Of a stretch of DNA of 64,000 nucleotides, positions 18,864 through 27,690 are shown one piece after another. Below the pieces are notes generated by a model, which was not told the origin of the DNA, searched no databases, and was given only the letters and a program-made list of their open reading frames with translations. Position 1 is the stretch's first letter, and each line of letters begins with the position of its first letter. The stretch is from CALVGQ01 sp964368495 (GTDB lineage Bacteria > Bacillota_I > Bacilli_A > Erysipelotrichales > Erysipelotrichaceae): the NCBI GenBank assembly GCA_964368495.1, contig CAYJAJ010000002.1, positions 1 through 64,000 on the forward strand. The letters run 5' to 3'. The translations under genes and the position numbers were made by a program.

Positions 18864-18908
18864 AAAAAGGAAGTATTGCTTGGCTTTAAGCACATACTTC
18901 CTTTTTTA
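18864..18908. terminator. Bidirectional terminator
   Basis: AAAAAGGAAGTAT and ATACTTCCTTTTTT form a 13-bp stem with A and T tails on both strands. It serves the dehydrogenase gene (plus) and the convergent superoxide reductase gene (minus). Confidence 0.85.
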
Positions 18909-18928
18909 CATTAGATATTAATTTGTGA

Positions 18929-19303
18929 TTAAGCTGATGTTTTCCAAAGTCCATGCAAATTACAATAGGCATATGCAGAAATTACTGATTCATTGTCTAA
19001 TTTAAATGAAACTGTTGGTTTGTCTGTATCATTAAATCGGTGGAATTTCCAACCTTTTGTTGTCTGAATTGTTACCCAATTAATTAAATGTTCTTTGCCC
19101 ATTGGATGTTCAATTTCACCAACATTAACCAGCACTTCTTTTTCTTTAATATCAATTAAAGGTAAATGTTTTTCTGTTGCTGCTTCTGTTGTATTCGCAA
19201 CCATTTCTAACATTTTTTTGCCACAGCACATCATCGGAACTCCTGTTTCATAAACTTTTTCTGCAATATTTCCACATACTTCACATACTACAAATTTACT
19301 CAT
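18929..19303 (-). CDS. dfx: Desulfoferrodoxin (2Fe superoxide reductase)
   Basis: 124 aa. The N-terminal desulforedoxin-like domain has Cys7, Cys10, Cys26 and Cys27 for the Fe(Cys)4 centre. The catalytic domain has EKH, EHPMGKEH and CNLHGLW, which supply the four His and one Cys of the Fe(His)4Cys site plus the Glu-Lys pair. It reduces superoxide to peroxide without releasing oxygen, a typical anaerobe defence. The start at 19303 follows GGAGGAAATAACT. Upstream sequence is AT-rich with a TATAAT, but I could not identify a PerR or Fur box confidently. Confidence 0.95.
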   Translation of the reverse strand: MSKFVVCEVCGNIAEKVYETGVPMMCCGKKMLEMVANTTEAATEKHLPLIDIKEKEVLVNVGEIEHPMGKEHLINWVTIQTTKGWKFHRFNDTDKPTVSFKLDNESVISAYAYCNLHGLWKTSA

Positions 19304-19377
19304 AGTTATTTCCTCCATTATTTATTTAATTATACAACATTTAATTTGTTTACTACAATTATTATGCATTATCATTA

Positions 19378-20730
19378 TTATTTTAATAAAAACTCTGCAA
19401 TATCATCGCTCACACGTTTATCAACATTATTTTTTATTGTGTAATACTGATTCGGATTTTCAGAAATATCTCCGGGCATCATGAGATGAGATAGTCCCTC
19501 ATAACTAATAAAGCTCCAATTACTTTTCTCTTCAAACTCATCTTTCCACAACATGTATTCAGACATTGTAACTTGATAATCTTCTTCACCTTGTAAAACA
19601 AGTATTGGCTCATCAATAGTATTTGCCTCAATCAGTGGTTCATAGCTTAGAATATCTTTCCAATAAGCAGCTCCCATACCCATTATTACATCAGTTTCCT
19701 TTAATATCTCTATATTTTCTAAACGCTTTAATTCTTCTAAAGCTTCATCAAAATAAGTTTTATCATCGCTAAAATTACTTAAATATTGGAATTGTTCTTC
19801 CATGATTGTTTTTAAATCACTTACTGGTGCTGCCATCATTATATATCCTGCAACTTCTGTCTCTTGAGCAATTCTTGGTATGCAATACCCTCCTAAGCTA
19901 TGACCAAGCACATAAATTTCATCCTTATTTACTTCATCGCTTGATTTTAATATTGAAACAATATCTACAACATCATTAATTGTTTCATCATATACTGTAA
20001 ATGTTGTATCCTCAGCACTCTCTTCGCTATATAAATATGTCCTTTTATCATAACGATAACTAGCTATTCCTTTTTCTGCCAACAAATACGCAATATCTCT
20101 AAATATTGTATTTCCATATATTGTTTCATCTCTATCATTAGGACCCGAACCATGTACTAACACCACAATGGGCCCAAGTTTTTCTAAATTCGGTAGGGTC
20201 AATGTTCCAGATAGTTCTTTTCCATCACGCATAATCATTGGCGTCTCCACTTCAGTCGCACCAGTTGGTAAATGAATTGGGGAAACAACTTCATTCAGTG
20301 GTTCTATATATTCTGAAAAATTCACTCCTGCAATGTTTCTATCGACATCAAACACTACATTTATTGTAATGTTGTCTTTTTCAAGTAATGTTGGAACTTG
20401 CACAATTACATATGCACCTTGTGCAATTTCATTGCTATTTTGAACTTCAATTATTTTTCCATTTTGCGTGATTAACGACTCAAACACTATATTCAACTGA
20501 TTATCATTAACAAGTTTCATCATTTCCTCATCATAGTTATAGTTATTTGAAATTGCCTGATAATCTTCTTCCATTATTTCTTTTACATAAGACATGGCAA
20601 CTTCCTGATAACTTCCAGAAACCTTTTCTACACTTGCCGTTGAACTAGGTATATCTACAGTTTCTTTACACCCGCAAAGTAATAAGATTAATGCTGTAAA
20701 ACCCAATACTAATTTATTTAGATTTTTCAT
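19378..20730 (-). CDS. Lipoprotein alpha/beta hydrolase with N-terminal DUF3887-like domain
   Basis: 450 aa. A lipoprotein signal ends at LLLCGC (Cys21). Residues of about 40-140 resemble the DUF3887 domain that often precedes secreted hydrolases. The hydrolase domain has the oxyanion-loop VLVHGSGPNDRDE, the nucleophile elbow GHSLGG, a likely acid in LQGEEDYQ and the His in YEGLSHLMM. So it should be an active membrane-anchored serine hydrolase, esterase or peptidase-like. Substrate unknown. Stand-alone gene. Confidence 0.85.
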   Translation of the reverse strand: MKNLNKLVLGFTALILLLCGCKETVDIPSSTASVEKVSGSYQEVAMSYVKEIMEEDYQAISNNYNYDEEMMKLVNDNQLNIVFESLITQNGKIIEVQNSNEIAQGAYVIVQVPTLLEKDNITINVVFDVDRNIAGVNFSEYIEPLNEVVSPIHLPTGATEVETPMIMRDGKELSGTLTLPNLEKLGPIVVLVHGSGPNDRDETIYGNTIFRDIAYLLAEKGIASYRYDKRTYLYSEESAEDTTFTVYDETINDVVDIVSILKSSDEVNKDEIYVLGHSLGGYCIPRIAQETEVAGYIMMAAPVSDLKTIMEEQFQYLSNFSDDKTYFDEALEELKRLENIEILKETDVIMGMGAAYWKDILSYEPLIEANTIDEPILVLQGEEDYQVTMSEYMLWKDEFEEKSNWSFISYEGLSHLMMPGDISENPNQYYTIKNNVDKRVSDDIAEFLLK

Positions 20731-20773
20731 ATTCCCACACCCTCTATACTATTTAGTATAGCACTTTAAGCTT

Positions 20774-21331
20774 TTACAAGCCATGTTCTATCTCATTTTT
20801 ATATAAAAAACAACTCTTTTGATGAGAATTAATTAAGCCGATTGCTTGTAGATATGAATGCACTGTCACACTACCTACAAATTTAAATCCTCTTTTCTTT
20901 AAATCTTTTGATATTGCATCAGAAAATACACTTGTTGTTGCATCTGGCTCAACATATACTACTTTTTCAAAGTAAGTCATCAAGTAATTTTTAAATGATC
21001 CAAATTCTTTTTGAATTTCTATAAATAATTTTGAATTACTAATGGTAGCCTTTATTTTAAGTGAACTGCGCACAATTTTTTCATTATTCATTAATTCATC
21101 ATATTTTTCTTCAGTATAATTTGCAACTTTGTTTACATCAAAATTATCAAACGCAGCAATAAAATCTTCTCTTTTCTTTAAAATAATTAGCCACGATAAC
21201 CCTGCATGAAATGATTCAAGCACTAACATCATATACAAATACTTTTCATCTAACTTTAGTACTCCCCATTCATTATCATGATAATCCACATATATTTGTG
21301 GTGCATTTTCAACCCAATAACATCTTTTCAT
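20774..21331 (-). CDS. tag: DNA-3-methyladenine glycosylase I
   Basis: 185 aa base-excision enzyme removing 3-methyladenine. MKRCYWV (Cys4), YHDNEWG (His18) and the C-terminal NSHQKSC provide the four zinc ligands of the Tag zinc snap. The catalytic-pocket Glu and Trp are in LESFHAGLSW, and SKDLKKRGFKFVG is characteristic. The start at 21331 follows GAGGAGAATCAGT; five more upstream codons lack a site and would move the conserved MxRCxW off the N-terminus. No operon partner. Confidence 0.95.
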   Translation of the reverse strand: MKRCYWVENAPQIYVDYHDNEWGVLKLDEKYLYMMLVLESFHAGLSWLIILKKREDFIAAFDNFDVNKVANYTEEKYDELMNNEKIVRSSLKIKATISNSKLFIEIQKEFGSFKNYLMTYFEKVVYVEPDATTSVFSDAISKDLKKRGFKFVGSVTVHSYLQAIGLINSHQKSCFLYKNEIEHGL

Positions 21332-21461
21332 ACTGATTCTCCTCATATTTAATATAAGTATATCATGTACTACTTGTTTGTAAAAAAAACAGTCATAATT
21401 TAATACAACTGTCCATTTTATTCCCTAGTACATCCAACTTTATTAATCTAATTAAATTAAT

Positions 21462-21659
21462 TTATAAACTCAATAATCGATTAATCACTACTTCAATTCT
21501 ATTGCTTATTTCTTCTTGATTTTTTGCATTGCTTACATAAATTGAAACAGATCGTTGTTTAAAATAATTCATATTTAGGAAATTAGTTAATGCTTCTTGA
21601 TTTTTCATTAACGAATTTTTTAATTCAACCGGACAATCTGCCAAAAAAATCTTTTTCAT
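21462..21659 (-). CDS. Small protein of unknown function
   Basis: 65 aa, not recognised. It begins MKKIFLADCPVELKNSLMKN and is predicted mainly helical and soluble, with no signal peptide or membrane segment. The ATG at 21659 has AAGGTGGT eight bases upstream, better placed than the GTG at 21671. It lies between tag and a MATE exporter gene on the same strand, about 50 bp after the exporter's stop, so it may share that transcript. Confidence 0.6.
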   Translation of the reverse strand: MKKIFLADCPVELKNSLMKNQEALTNFLNMNYFKQRSVSIYVSNAKNQEEISNRIEVVINRLLSL

Positions 21660-21710
21660 ACCTTGCACCACCTTACTGCTATTATGTACTTAGAGATATC
21701 TGTTATACGT

Positions 21711-23057
21711 TTAATTAAATGCTTTCTTCATTGTTTTAAACGCAATTGGTGTGAATATCAACATAACTAATATGTCTGCAACAACATATGCCCACCATAC
21801 ACCTTCTAAGCCAAATGCTATCGCCAAACCATAAGCTATCGGAACTAATAAAATTAACTGTCTGAATATGGATAGTAGCATACTTTTAATCCCTAAACCG
21901 AGCGATTGAAACATTGTGCTAATCGGAATAGAAATTGATGCAAAAATAAAACTCAAACTAATTATTCTTAGTGCTGAAACTCCAATTTCTATTAATTCTT
22001 CTGTAGGATTAAATAAATTTAATAACTGTATTGGAGCTAGTAAAAACAAAATTGTTCCAGAGCCTAGAATTACTATTGTCGTAATAAATATATATTTCAT
22101 AGTCTTCATATAACGTTCTTTGTTTTTTGCACCATAATTATATGAAAGTATTGGCATTCCACCTTGCAATAATCCAAACACCGGCATGAACACAAAGGAT
22201 TGTGTTTTAAAATATATATTCAATACATTAACAGCTGTGCTACTAAAACCCACTAAAATCGAATTCATTGCCGTTGTAGTAACCGAACCAATTGCATTCA
22301 TAATCATTGTAGGGATACCAATTTTATAAATTTTCTTTACTACTATAGAATTAAATCTAAATCCTTTAACTTCAATTTTAACATCATGATTTTTTTTAAA
22401 TAACACGTATACTATATAAATCATTCCAACAAGTTGTCCAACAACAGTCGCTAATGCTGCACCTGCAACACCCATTGCCGGAAATCCAAAGTATCCAAAA
22501 ATCATGATTGGATCAAGGATAATATTTAATCCTGCCGAAATAAATAAGGCAATCATTGGTACAATCATATTTCCTGTTGCCTGAAGTATTTTCTCACAAC
22601 TAATTTGAACTTGTTGACCTAAGCTAATTCCCATAACTATATATAAATAAATTGATCCCATTGAAATAATTTCTGGATTATCACTAAACAAACTTAAAAA
22701 CGGTTTTGAGAATAGCAACCCAAATATCAATAAAATGATTGAATGAATTACTGAAAGAACAATTCCTGTTGTAGCTGTTTGCGAAGCATGATCAACTCTT
22801 TTTTGCCCTAATCTTCTCGCTACTAATGCATTGGTACCTATTCCACAACCTAAAGCTACAGAAAGTCCTATCATTTGCATAGGAAATACTAACCCCATCG
22901 CAAATAATGCGTCCTGGCCAAGTTGTGCAACATAGATACTATCGACAATATTATAAAGTGATTGAATAATCATTGAAATAATTGCAGGAACACTCATACT
23001 GTAAAGTAATTTTCCAACTGGCATTGTTGCTAGTTTGTTTGAACTTGTTTGACTCAT
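21711..23057 (-). CDS. MATE-family multidrug/cation exporter
   Basis: 448 aa, about 12 membrane helices arranged as two similar halves. The opening KLLYSMSVPAIISMIIQSLY and VDSIYVAQLGQDALFA are the usual MATE helix 1-2 sequence. The mid region LQGGMPILSYNYGAKN is the equivalent of the same motif in the second half. Such proteins expel cationic drugs or metabolites using Na+ or H+. Substrate cannot be told. The start has AAAGGAGGATTGAGTA upstream and a promoter lies at 23090-23118. Confidence 0.9.
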   Translation of the reverse strand: MSQTSSNKLATMPVGKLLYSMSVPAIISMIIQSLYNIVDSIYVAQLGQDALFAMGLVFPMQMIGLSVALGCGIGTNALVARRLGQKRVDHASQTATTGIVLSVIHSIILLIFGLLFSKPFLSLFSDNPEIISMGSIYLYIVMGISLGQQVQISCEKILQATGNMIVPMIALFISAGLNIILDPIMIFGYFGFPAMGVAGAALATVVGQLVGMIYIVYVLFKKNHDVKIEVKGFRFNSIVVKKIYKIGIPTMIMNAIGSVTTTAMNSILVGFSSTAVNVLNIYFKTQSFVFMPVFGLLQGGMPILSYNYGAKNKERYMKTMKYIFITTIVILGSGTILFLLAPIQLLNLFNPTEELIEIGVSALRIISLSFIFASISIPISTMFQSLGLGIKSMLLSIFRQLILLVPIAYGLAIAFGLEGVWWAYVVADILVMLIFTPIAFKTMKKAFN

Positions 23058-23089
23058 TACTCAATCCTCCTTTTTTCAAAAGCTACTAT

Positions 23090-23118
23090 ACAATATCTTA
23101 ATTAAAAATTTTATGCAA
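23090..23118 (-). promoter_or_regulatory. Promoter for the MATE exporter gene
   Basis: Minus-strand TTGCAT (23113-23118) and TATTGT (23090-23095), 17-bp spacing. The remaining divergent intergenic region up to 23347 is AT-rich and I see no other element in it. Confidence 0.5.
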
Positions 23119-23347
23119 GTACTATTTTTATTTTCTTATTTAGTAGTATTTATTCTTAATAACACTATTATTTATCACGTTACAATTAGTGATATTTTCA
23201 TTATTTAATAATCCTTTTATTTCATTAACATCACTTTTTTAATTGAGTCAATATAACTTCGATATTTTGGATGCAGTAATTTGTTCATATTCCGTGTATT
23301 TTTAGATTTTTATTTGATATACTTTTTTTATGAAAGAAGGTGTTTCA

Positions 23348-23953
23348 ATGCGGATTACTGACGAATTTGAAAATACAATTGAAATTGAACGCTCAACTTT
23401 CATTTGTCATTTAAAAAAAATCTTTAGCGAACAAGAAGCACGTGATTTTATATTGAAAATCCAAAAAAAACATCCCAATGCAAATCATCATTGTACTGCG
23501 TTTATTAGTGGTAACAATCATGAACTCCAGCGCTGTAATGACGATAGGGAGCCATCTGGTACTGCAGGAATTCCTATGTTAAGTGCACTAAAAAATAGTG
23601 GTGTTACAGATGTTTGTGCTGTTGTTGTTCGATACTTTGGCGGTATAAAATTAGGTGCTGGTGGACTTGTTAGGGCCTATTCTACCAGTGTAAGTGAAGC
23701 TCTACACAAAGCTTCTAAAGTAGAAACTTTTTTAGTTGATGTCTATCAATTATCTTTTAGCTATGATTTGATTGGAAAGCTTGATTATTTGTTGAAAGAC
23801 GATTGCACCATCACCGATAAAAAATACGAAGAACAAGTTCATTATTATTTCTTTACTCAAAACAAAGATATATGTACCCTTATCCAAGAGTGCACTAGTG
23901 GAAAATACATTCCTAATTTCATTGAGAGTAAAATCATAGAAATTCCAATTTGA
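23348..23953 (+). CDS. yigZ: YigZ/IMPACT family protein (UPF0029)
   Basis: 201 aa. N-terminal domain has the family signature: HHCTAFISG, then DDREPSGTAGIPML and VVVRYFGGIKLGAGGLVRAY. The C-terminal half resembles an EF-G domain V-like DUF1949 fold. Related proteins bind ribosomes or GCN1 in eukaryotes; bacterial function is uncertain. The start at 23348 has GAAGGTG upstream; the ATG at 23330 overlaps that site. Confidence 0.9.
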   Translation: MRITDEFENTIEIERSTFICHLKKIFSEQEARDFILKIQKKHPNANHHCTAFISGNNHELQRCNDDREPSGTAGIPMLSALKNSGVTDVCAVVVRYFGGIKLGAGGLVRAYSTSVSEALHKASKVETFLVDVYQLSFSYDLIGKLDYLLKDDCTITDKKYEEQVHYYFFTQNKDICTLIQECTSGKYIPNFIESKIIEIPI

Positions 23954-24070
23954 TACTTATTAATTTTCATGTTCGATAGTTAATAAAAAAGTGCTTTTGA
24001 TTTACTTTAGTTTTTGTAATCCTTGATTATATTTGCTATAATTTTATTAATTAGGAAGTAGGGTTGCTCT

Positions 24071-24400
24071 ATGAAAATAATTGTATTGCTTTGCATTTAT
24101 TATTTACTGCCTTTATTTAATCAAGAGTTATTTTTTTCTATCATTTTACTATTAGCAGTAAATCCTTTATTTAGTTTTGTTTTAGCTTATAATGATGCCA
24201 AAAAATTTGGTGTTAATTTCTTGTTTTCGATTGTAGTTGGCTTATTGTTTATTCCATCAATATTTATATATTACAATAGCACTGCTTATGTTTATGGAAT
24301 CGTGTATACTATGATCTCTTTTATTGGATCATTTATTGGTAATTATCTTGCTGATCAAAAGCATAATTTAGAATCAGCGCAAAGTAAGAAACAAAATTAA
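24071..24400 (+). CDS. Small integral membrane protein of unknown function
   Basis: 109 aa, with about three to four predicted membrane segments (around residues 3-15, 20-40, 48-68, 72-94) and a polar, charged C-terminal tail. No conserved motif recognised. A GGAAGTAGGG stretch lies upstream of the ATG. It stands alone before a strong hairpin terminator. Confidence 0.7.
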   Translation: MKIIVLLCIYYLLPLFNQELFFSIILLLAVNPLFSFVLAYNDAKKFGVNFLFSIVVGLLFIPSIFIYYNSTAYVYGIVYTMISFIGSFIGNYLADQKHNLESAQSKKQN

Positions 24401-24401
24401 T

Positions 24402-24472
24402 AAAAAAGTAGACAAACAAATGAGTCCTCAAATTGTTTTCAATTTAGGATCATTTTGGAAGTCTACTTTTTA
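24402..24472. terminator. Long hairpin, probable bidirectional terminator
   Basis: Outer arms AAAAGTAGAC and GTCTACTTTT and an inner near-perfect arm pair (AATGAGTCCTCAAATTG with CAATTTAGGATCATT) make a 70-base hairpin with A and T tails. It lies between the small membrane protein gene (plus) and the convergent M20 peptidase gene (minus). It is longer than a normal terminator. Confidence 0.7.
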
Positions 24473-24532
24473 CTTTATCAATAAATTTAGAAAGCACTAA
24501 ATAATTTATGTGCCTTCTATTGATAATTACTG

Positions 24533-25693
24533 TTATTTTTGTGTGTTTTTAAATTCTTCTTTAATTTTACTTAATATTTCAGGCTTAGTTATACAATCAA
24601 CTCCTATTTGCGCTAATGCCAATGCAGAGTCATCCATTCCTTTTTTCCCAGCTGATGAAACAGTAGCCATAGCCATTTCTTTAGAGTGTCCGGTTACACA
24701 TTCATCAGCAATTTTTATATACCCATGTAGTGCAGGACATCTATAACTAACGGCACCAATATCACTTGATCCACGTGGATCTTCATTTACTTCTTCAATA
24801 TCTTCAATTCCCATTTCAATATATTTTTGTTTAAGCATATCACACAGTGTATAATTAATATTAAAATCATCATATGGACATTCATAAACACTGACTTTTA
24901 ACTCTGTTGAACTTGCTAAAGAAGCAGCTTCAGCGCATTTTATTGCCTTGTCACTTAGCTCTTTTACATATTTCATTGTGTTCCCACGAAAATAATATTC
25001 CATCGAAGCATATGCAGGAATAACGTTTGCAGCCTCACCACCATTTTTAATTACTCCGTGAATGTAAGTGTTTGCTTCAACATATTGCCTCATCATACTT
25101 ATGCTTGTGTATGTTAATACGGCTGCATCCAAGGCACTTCTTCCTTCTTGAGGACGACAACCATGAGCATTTTTACCAAAAAATTCAAATTTTAGTGGAT
25201 TGAGTGCATTCGTTCTTCCTCCTAATCCATTCGTAGTACTCGGATGAATCATTAATGCTACATCAACATGATCAAACACACCTGCTTGTGCCATGGATAC
25301 CTTACCACCAAAATTTTCTTCAGCTGGTGTACCTACTACCCAGACTTGTCCACCAAGTTCATCAATCACTGACTTTAAACTCAATCCTGCAAGTATTCCA
25401 ATTCCAGCAATTAAATTATGTCCGCAACCGTGCCCTACTTCTGGAAGAGCATCATATTCACACAAATATGCTATAATCGGACCTTCTTTTTTACTATCAT
25501 ATTTTCCAATAAAACCAGTCGGTACAATATACTCTTTTTCGACATCAAAACCTTCTTTTTCTAGTTTATTACTCAGAACTTCCATCGCTTTGAATTCTTC
25601 GTTTCCTAATTCTGGATTATCATACATGAATTTAACTAACTCTGATACCGATTCTGTATGTAATGCAATTTCACCTTTTAATTTATCTAACAT
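24533..25693 (-). CDS. M20-family metallopeptidase/amidohydrolase (AbgB-like)
   Basis: 386 aa. Metal-binding landmarks are CEYDALPEVGHGCGHN and GTPAEEN (general-base Glu pair), with ligand His in NAHGCRP and a C-terminal CVTGHSKEMA. This fits the M20D/AbgB-like group, which cleaves N-acyl or p-aminobenzoyl-glutamate and similar amides. The substrate is not determinable. I preferred the ATG at 25693 because TAGGTGG is at the right distance; an in-frame GTG at 25702 overlaps that site. Confidence 0.88.
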   Translation of the reverse strand: MLDKLKGEIALHTESVSELVKFMYDNPELGNEEFKAMEVLSNKLEKEGFDVEKEYIVPTGFIGKYDSKKEGPIIAYLCEYDALPEVGHGCGHNLIAGIGILAGLSLKSVIDELGGQVWVVGTPAEENFGGKVSMAQAGVFDHVDVALMIHPSTTNGLGGRTNALNPLKFEFFGKNAHGCRPQEGRSALDAAVLTYTSISMMRQYVEANTYIHGVIKNGGEAANVIPAYASMEYYFRGNTMKYVKELSDKAIKCAEAASLASSTELKVSVYECPYDDFNINYTLCDMLKQKYIEMGIEDIEEVNEDPRGSSDIGAVSYRCPALHGYIKIADECVTGHSKEMAMATVSSAGKKGMDDSALALAQIGVDCITKPEILSKIKEEFKNTQK

Positions 25694-25837
25694 ATTTTCC
25701 ACCTATGCTTTCTTCTAACAATCATATACTAAAAAATAATATATTAAAATATAGAGATTAAAATTAATACAGTGTTTTACAGATTAAGTAAAACGTATTA
25801 TACTTATTTAATATTTTTCTTGTTTGGAGGATTATTC

Positions 25838-26515
25838 ATGATTAAAACTAATTTAAAGCTAGTTTCTGCCATATCAGCTATTACATTGATCTTAGCTGCT
25901 GTTGGAATCGCAATAAATAAATACATTACAGATTTAAATCTAAGTTGGCTCTACTGGAACTTATTGTTGGCAATGGCTCCAATGTTTTTAGCATTTGTTC
26001 CATATTTAATTATAACTCATTTCAAAAAGCGAAATATTTTTATGTATTTGTTTTTACTTGCATGGTTATTGTTTTTACCTAACTCTTGTTATATGGTTAC
26101 TGATTTAATTCACCTTGAATCCTCTTCTATTGTCGCAAGTGATGGAAGTTATTTAGCTGATTTTTCAGCCTGGATTGAATTATTATTCATTGCATCTTCA
26201 ATATTTTTAGCTTTAATTTTTGGCTTGTATTCAACTGCTCTTATTCAAAAATGCTTTATCAACTCTAACAGCCTTTTAAATATACTCTATCCTATTTTAG
26301 TTAGTGGCTTATGTGGCTATGGAGTATACATCGGTCGTTTCTTGCGTTTTAATTCTTGGGATATCCTTGACCCACTTCAACTGCTAAGAACTTGCATTAC
26401 AAATTTAGATTTATTTGCAGTCTTATTTTCATTGATGTTTGCAGTCTTTTATTTCTTTTCATACATCATTTTTAACCGCATTTACAATTCTGAATTATCT
26501 AAACACAATAATTAG
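25838..26515 (+). CDS. DUF1361 family membrane protein
   Basis: 225 aa, around seven membrane helices. The central LPNSCYMVTDLIHL motif and a later GVYIGRFLRFNSWDIL are the signature of DUF1361. Function is unknown. TTTGGAGGATTATTC precedes the ATG at 25838; upstream in-frame starts lack a ribosome site. Between this gene's stop and 26617 I see only AT-rich sequence with a weak inverted repeat. Confidence 0.85.
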   Translation: MIKTNLKLVSAISAITLILAAVGIAINKYITDLNLSWLYWNLLLAMAPMFLAFVPYLIITHFKKRNIFMYLFLLAWLLFLPNSCYMVTDLIHLESSSIVASDGSYLADFSAWIELLFIASSIFLALIFGLYSTALIQKCFINSNSLLNILYPILVSGLCGYGVYIGRFLRFNSWDILDPLQLLRTCITNLDLFAVLFSLMFAVFYFFSYIIFNRIYNSELSKHNN

Positions 26516-26617
26516 TTTTTTTAACAACAAGATTGAAACCATGAAATACTCATCGCCATTGCAAAATATAAATAGAAATATCAACTTCGAGTTAAACTCA
26601 ATTTTCACTTATATTTC

Positions 26618-27598
26618 TTAGTTTCCATATCCAATCTGTTGATTAATAATTAATGGGAATTCAAGAAGTTCAGTATTATTTAATTGTTCCTTCATCATTC
26701 TTATTGCCTGAATTTGATTGTTATCATAGGATTTGTAATAATAAATACCCTCGCCAACATTCATGCAACTTGTATAGGTTGTGTAATCATAACTTCCATC
26801 ATTAGTTATTGCACAACCTTTTATTACGCTTACTGAATCTAACAGATGAAAAAATGTAGTCAGATTGCTTGCTTCATCACTTTCACTTACTGCATGACTT
26901 TTTAAAAATACAGCTTTTACAAATCGTGATGTTGTTGTCGTATCTCCTGGAAGTCCTAATGCACCTACTCCGTGGCCTAATGGTCTTACTTTCATTAATG
27001 ATGTGATGTTTCCTGTTTCAATATCTTTAGGACTACAATGCATGTAGTTACTTAAATTCGTTAAATGAAAATCAAAAGTTGGATTATTTGTCATCACTTC
27101 AACTGGATTATCATAAACCTTTAAACCCTCTTTTGTACTCTCAACTACAATACTTTTGTTTTTATCACTTATCATAAAATGCAGTGTTGCCAAAGGTAAA
27201 GAATCTTTAAAAGGAATCGCAATAAACTGAAATCCATTTAATGCCTCCTTCACTTCATCTACAGTTTCAAATTTAGCTAAAATCCATAAAATAATCTCAT
27301 ACGGGGTAATATTGACTTTATTTACATCCACTGTTTCAGGATAATAAGCATAATTTGGAAAATTTAATCCAGCGATAGCCAGTCCCTTTTCGTTCATTGC
27401 ATCTGCGTATAAAGGATAGTTATCAGCTACCATTGCCATCCCTATAATCGCATGGTGATTTTTTATTGTTTCTTCAATTTTAAACTTAATTGGATAATCA
27501 CGAGGTGTTATGACAATTCTTTCATTAAACGAATAGCCTATATCCATGTTTCTTCCGAAGTAAAAAGCGTCATTTACCCATTTCATTGATGTACACAT
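26618..27598 (-). CDS. bsh: Choloylglycine hydrolase (bile salt hydrolase)
   Basis: 326 aa Ntn-hydrolase. Cys2, exposed after Met removal, is the nucleophile. FGRNMDIGYSFNERIV supplies catalytic Arg16 and Asp19. GLNFPNYA and MTNNPTFDFHLTNLSNYM give the Asn residues, and TTTTSRFVKAVFLK gives the Arg. These and the C-terminal TSCMNVGEGIYYYKSYDNNQ closely parallel the Clostridium perfringens conjugated bile acid hydrolase. The reaction is removal of glycine or taurine from conjugated bile salts. No signal peptide, so it is cytoplasmic. Penicillin V acylase is the alternative in this family. Confidence 0.9.
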   Translation of the reverse strand: MCTSMKWVNDAFYFGRNMDIGYSFNERIVITPRDYPIKFKIEETIKNHHAIIGMAMVADNYPLYADAMNEKGLAIAGLNFPNYAYYPETVDVNKVNITPYEIILWILAKFETVDEVKEALNGFQFIAIPFKDSLPLATLHFMISDKNKSIVVESTKEGLKVYDNPVEVMTNNPTFDFHLTNLSNYMHCSPKDIETGNITSLMKVRPLGHGVGALGLPGDTTTTSRFVKAVFLKSHAVSESDEASNLTTFFHLLDSVSVIKGCAITNDGSYDYTTYTSCMNVGEGIYYYKSYDNNQIQAIRMMKEQLNNTELLEFPLIINQQIGYGN

Positions 27599-27650
27599 AT
27601 TATTCCTCTTTTCTATTTAAATATAGTATGCCTACTACATTACTTACAAT

Positions 27651-27681
27651 TAAAAAAGCTTAAAACCACTTGTCTTAAGCT
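27651..27681 (-). terminator. Terminator after gpmI
   Basis: Minus-strand AGCTTAA/TTAAGCT stem with a ten-base loop and a run of T. Confidence 0.7.
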
Positions 27682-27690
27682 CTATATAAA

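Noticed and set aside
19310..19380. Fur/PerR box upstream of the superoxide reductase gene
   Set aside because: ATAATGATAAT repeats are present, but no symmetric arrangement fits either consensus well in such AT-rich DNA.
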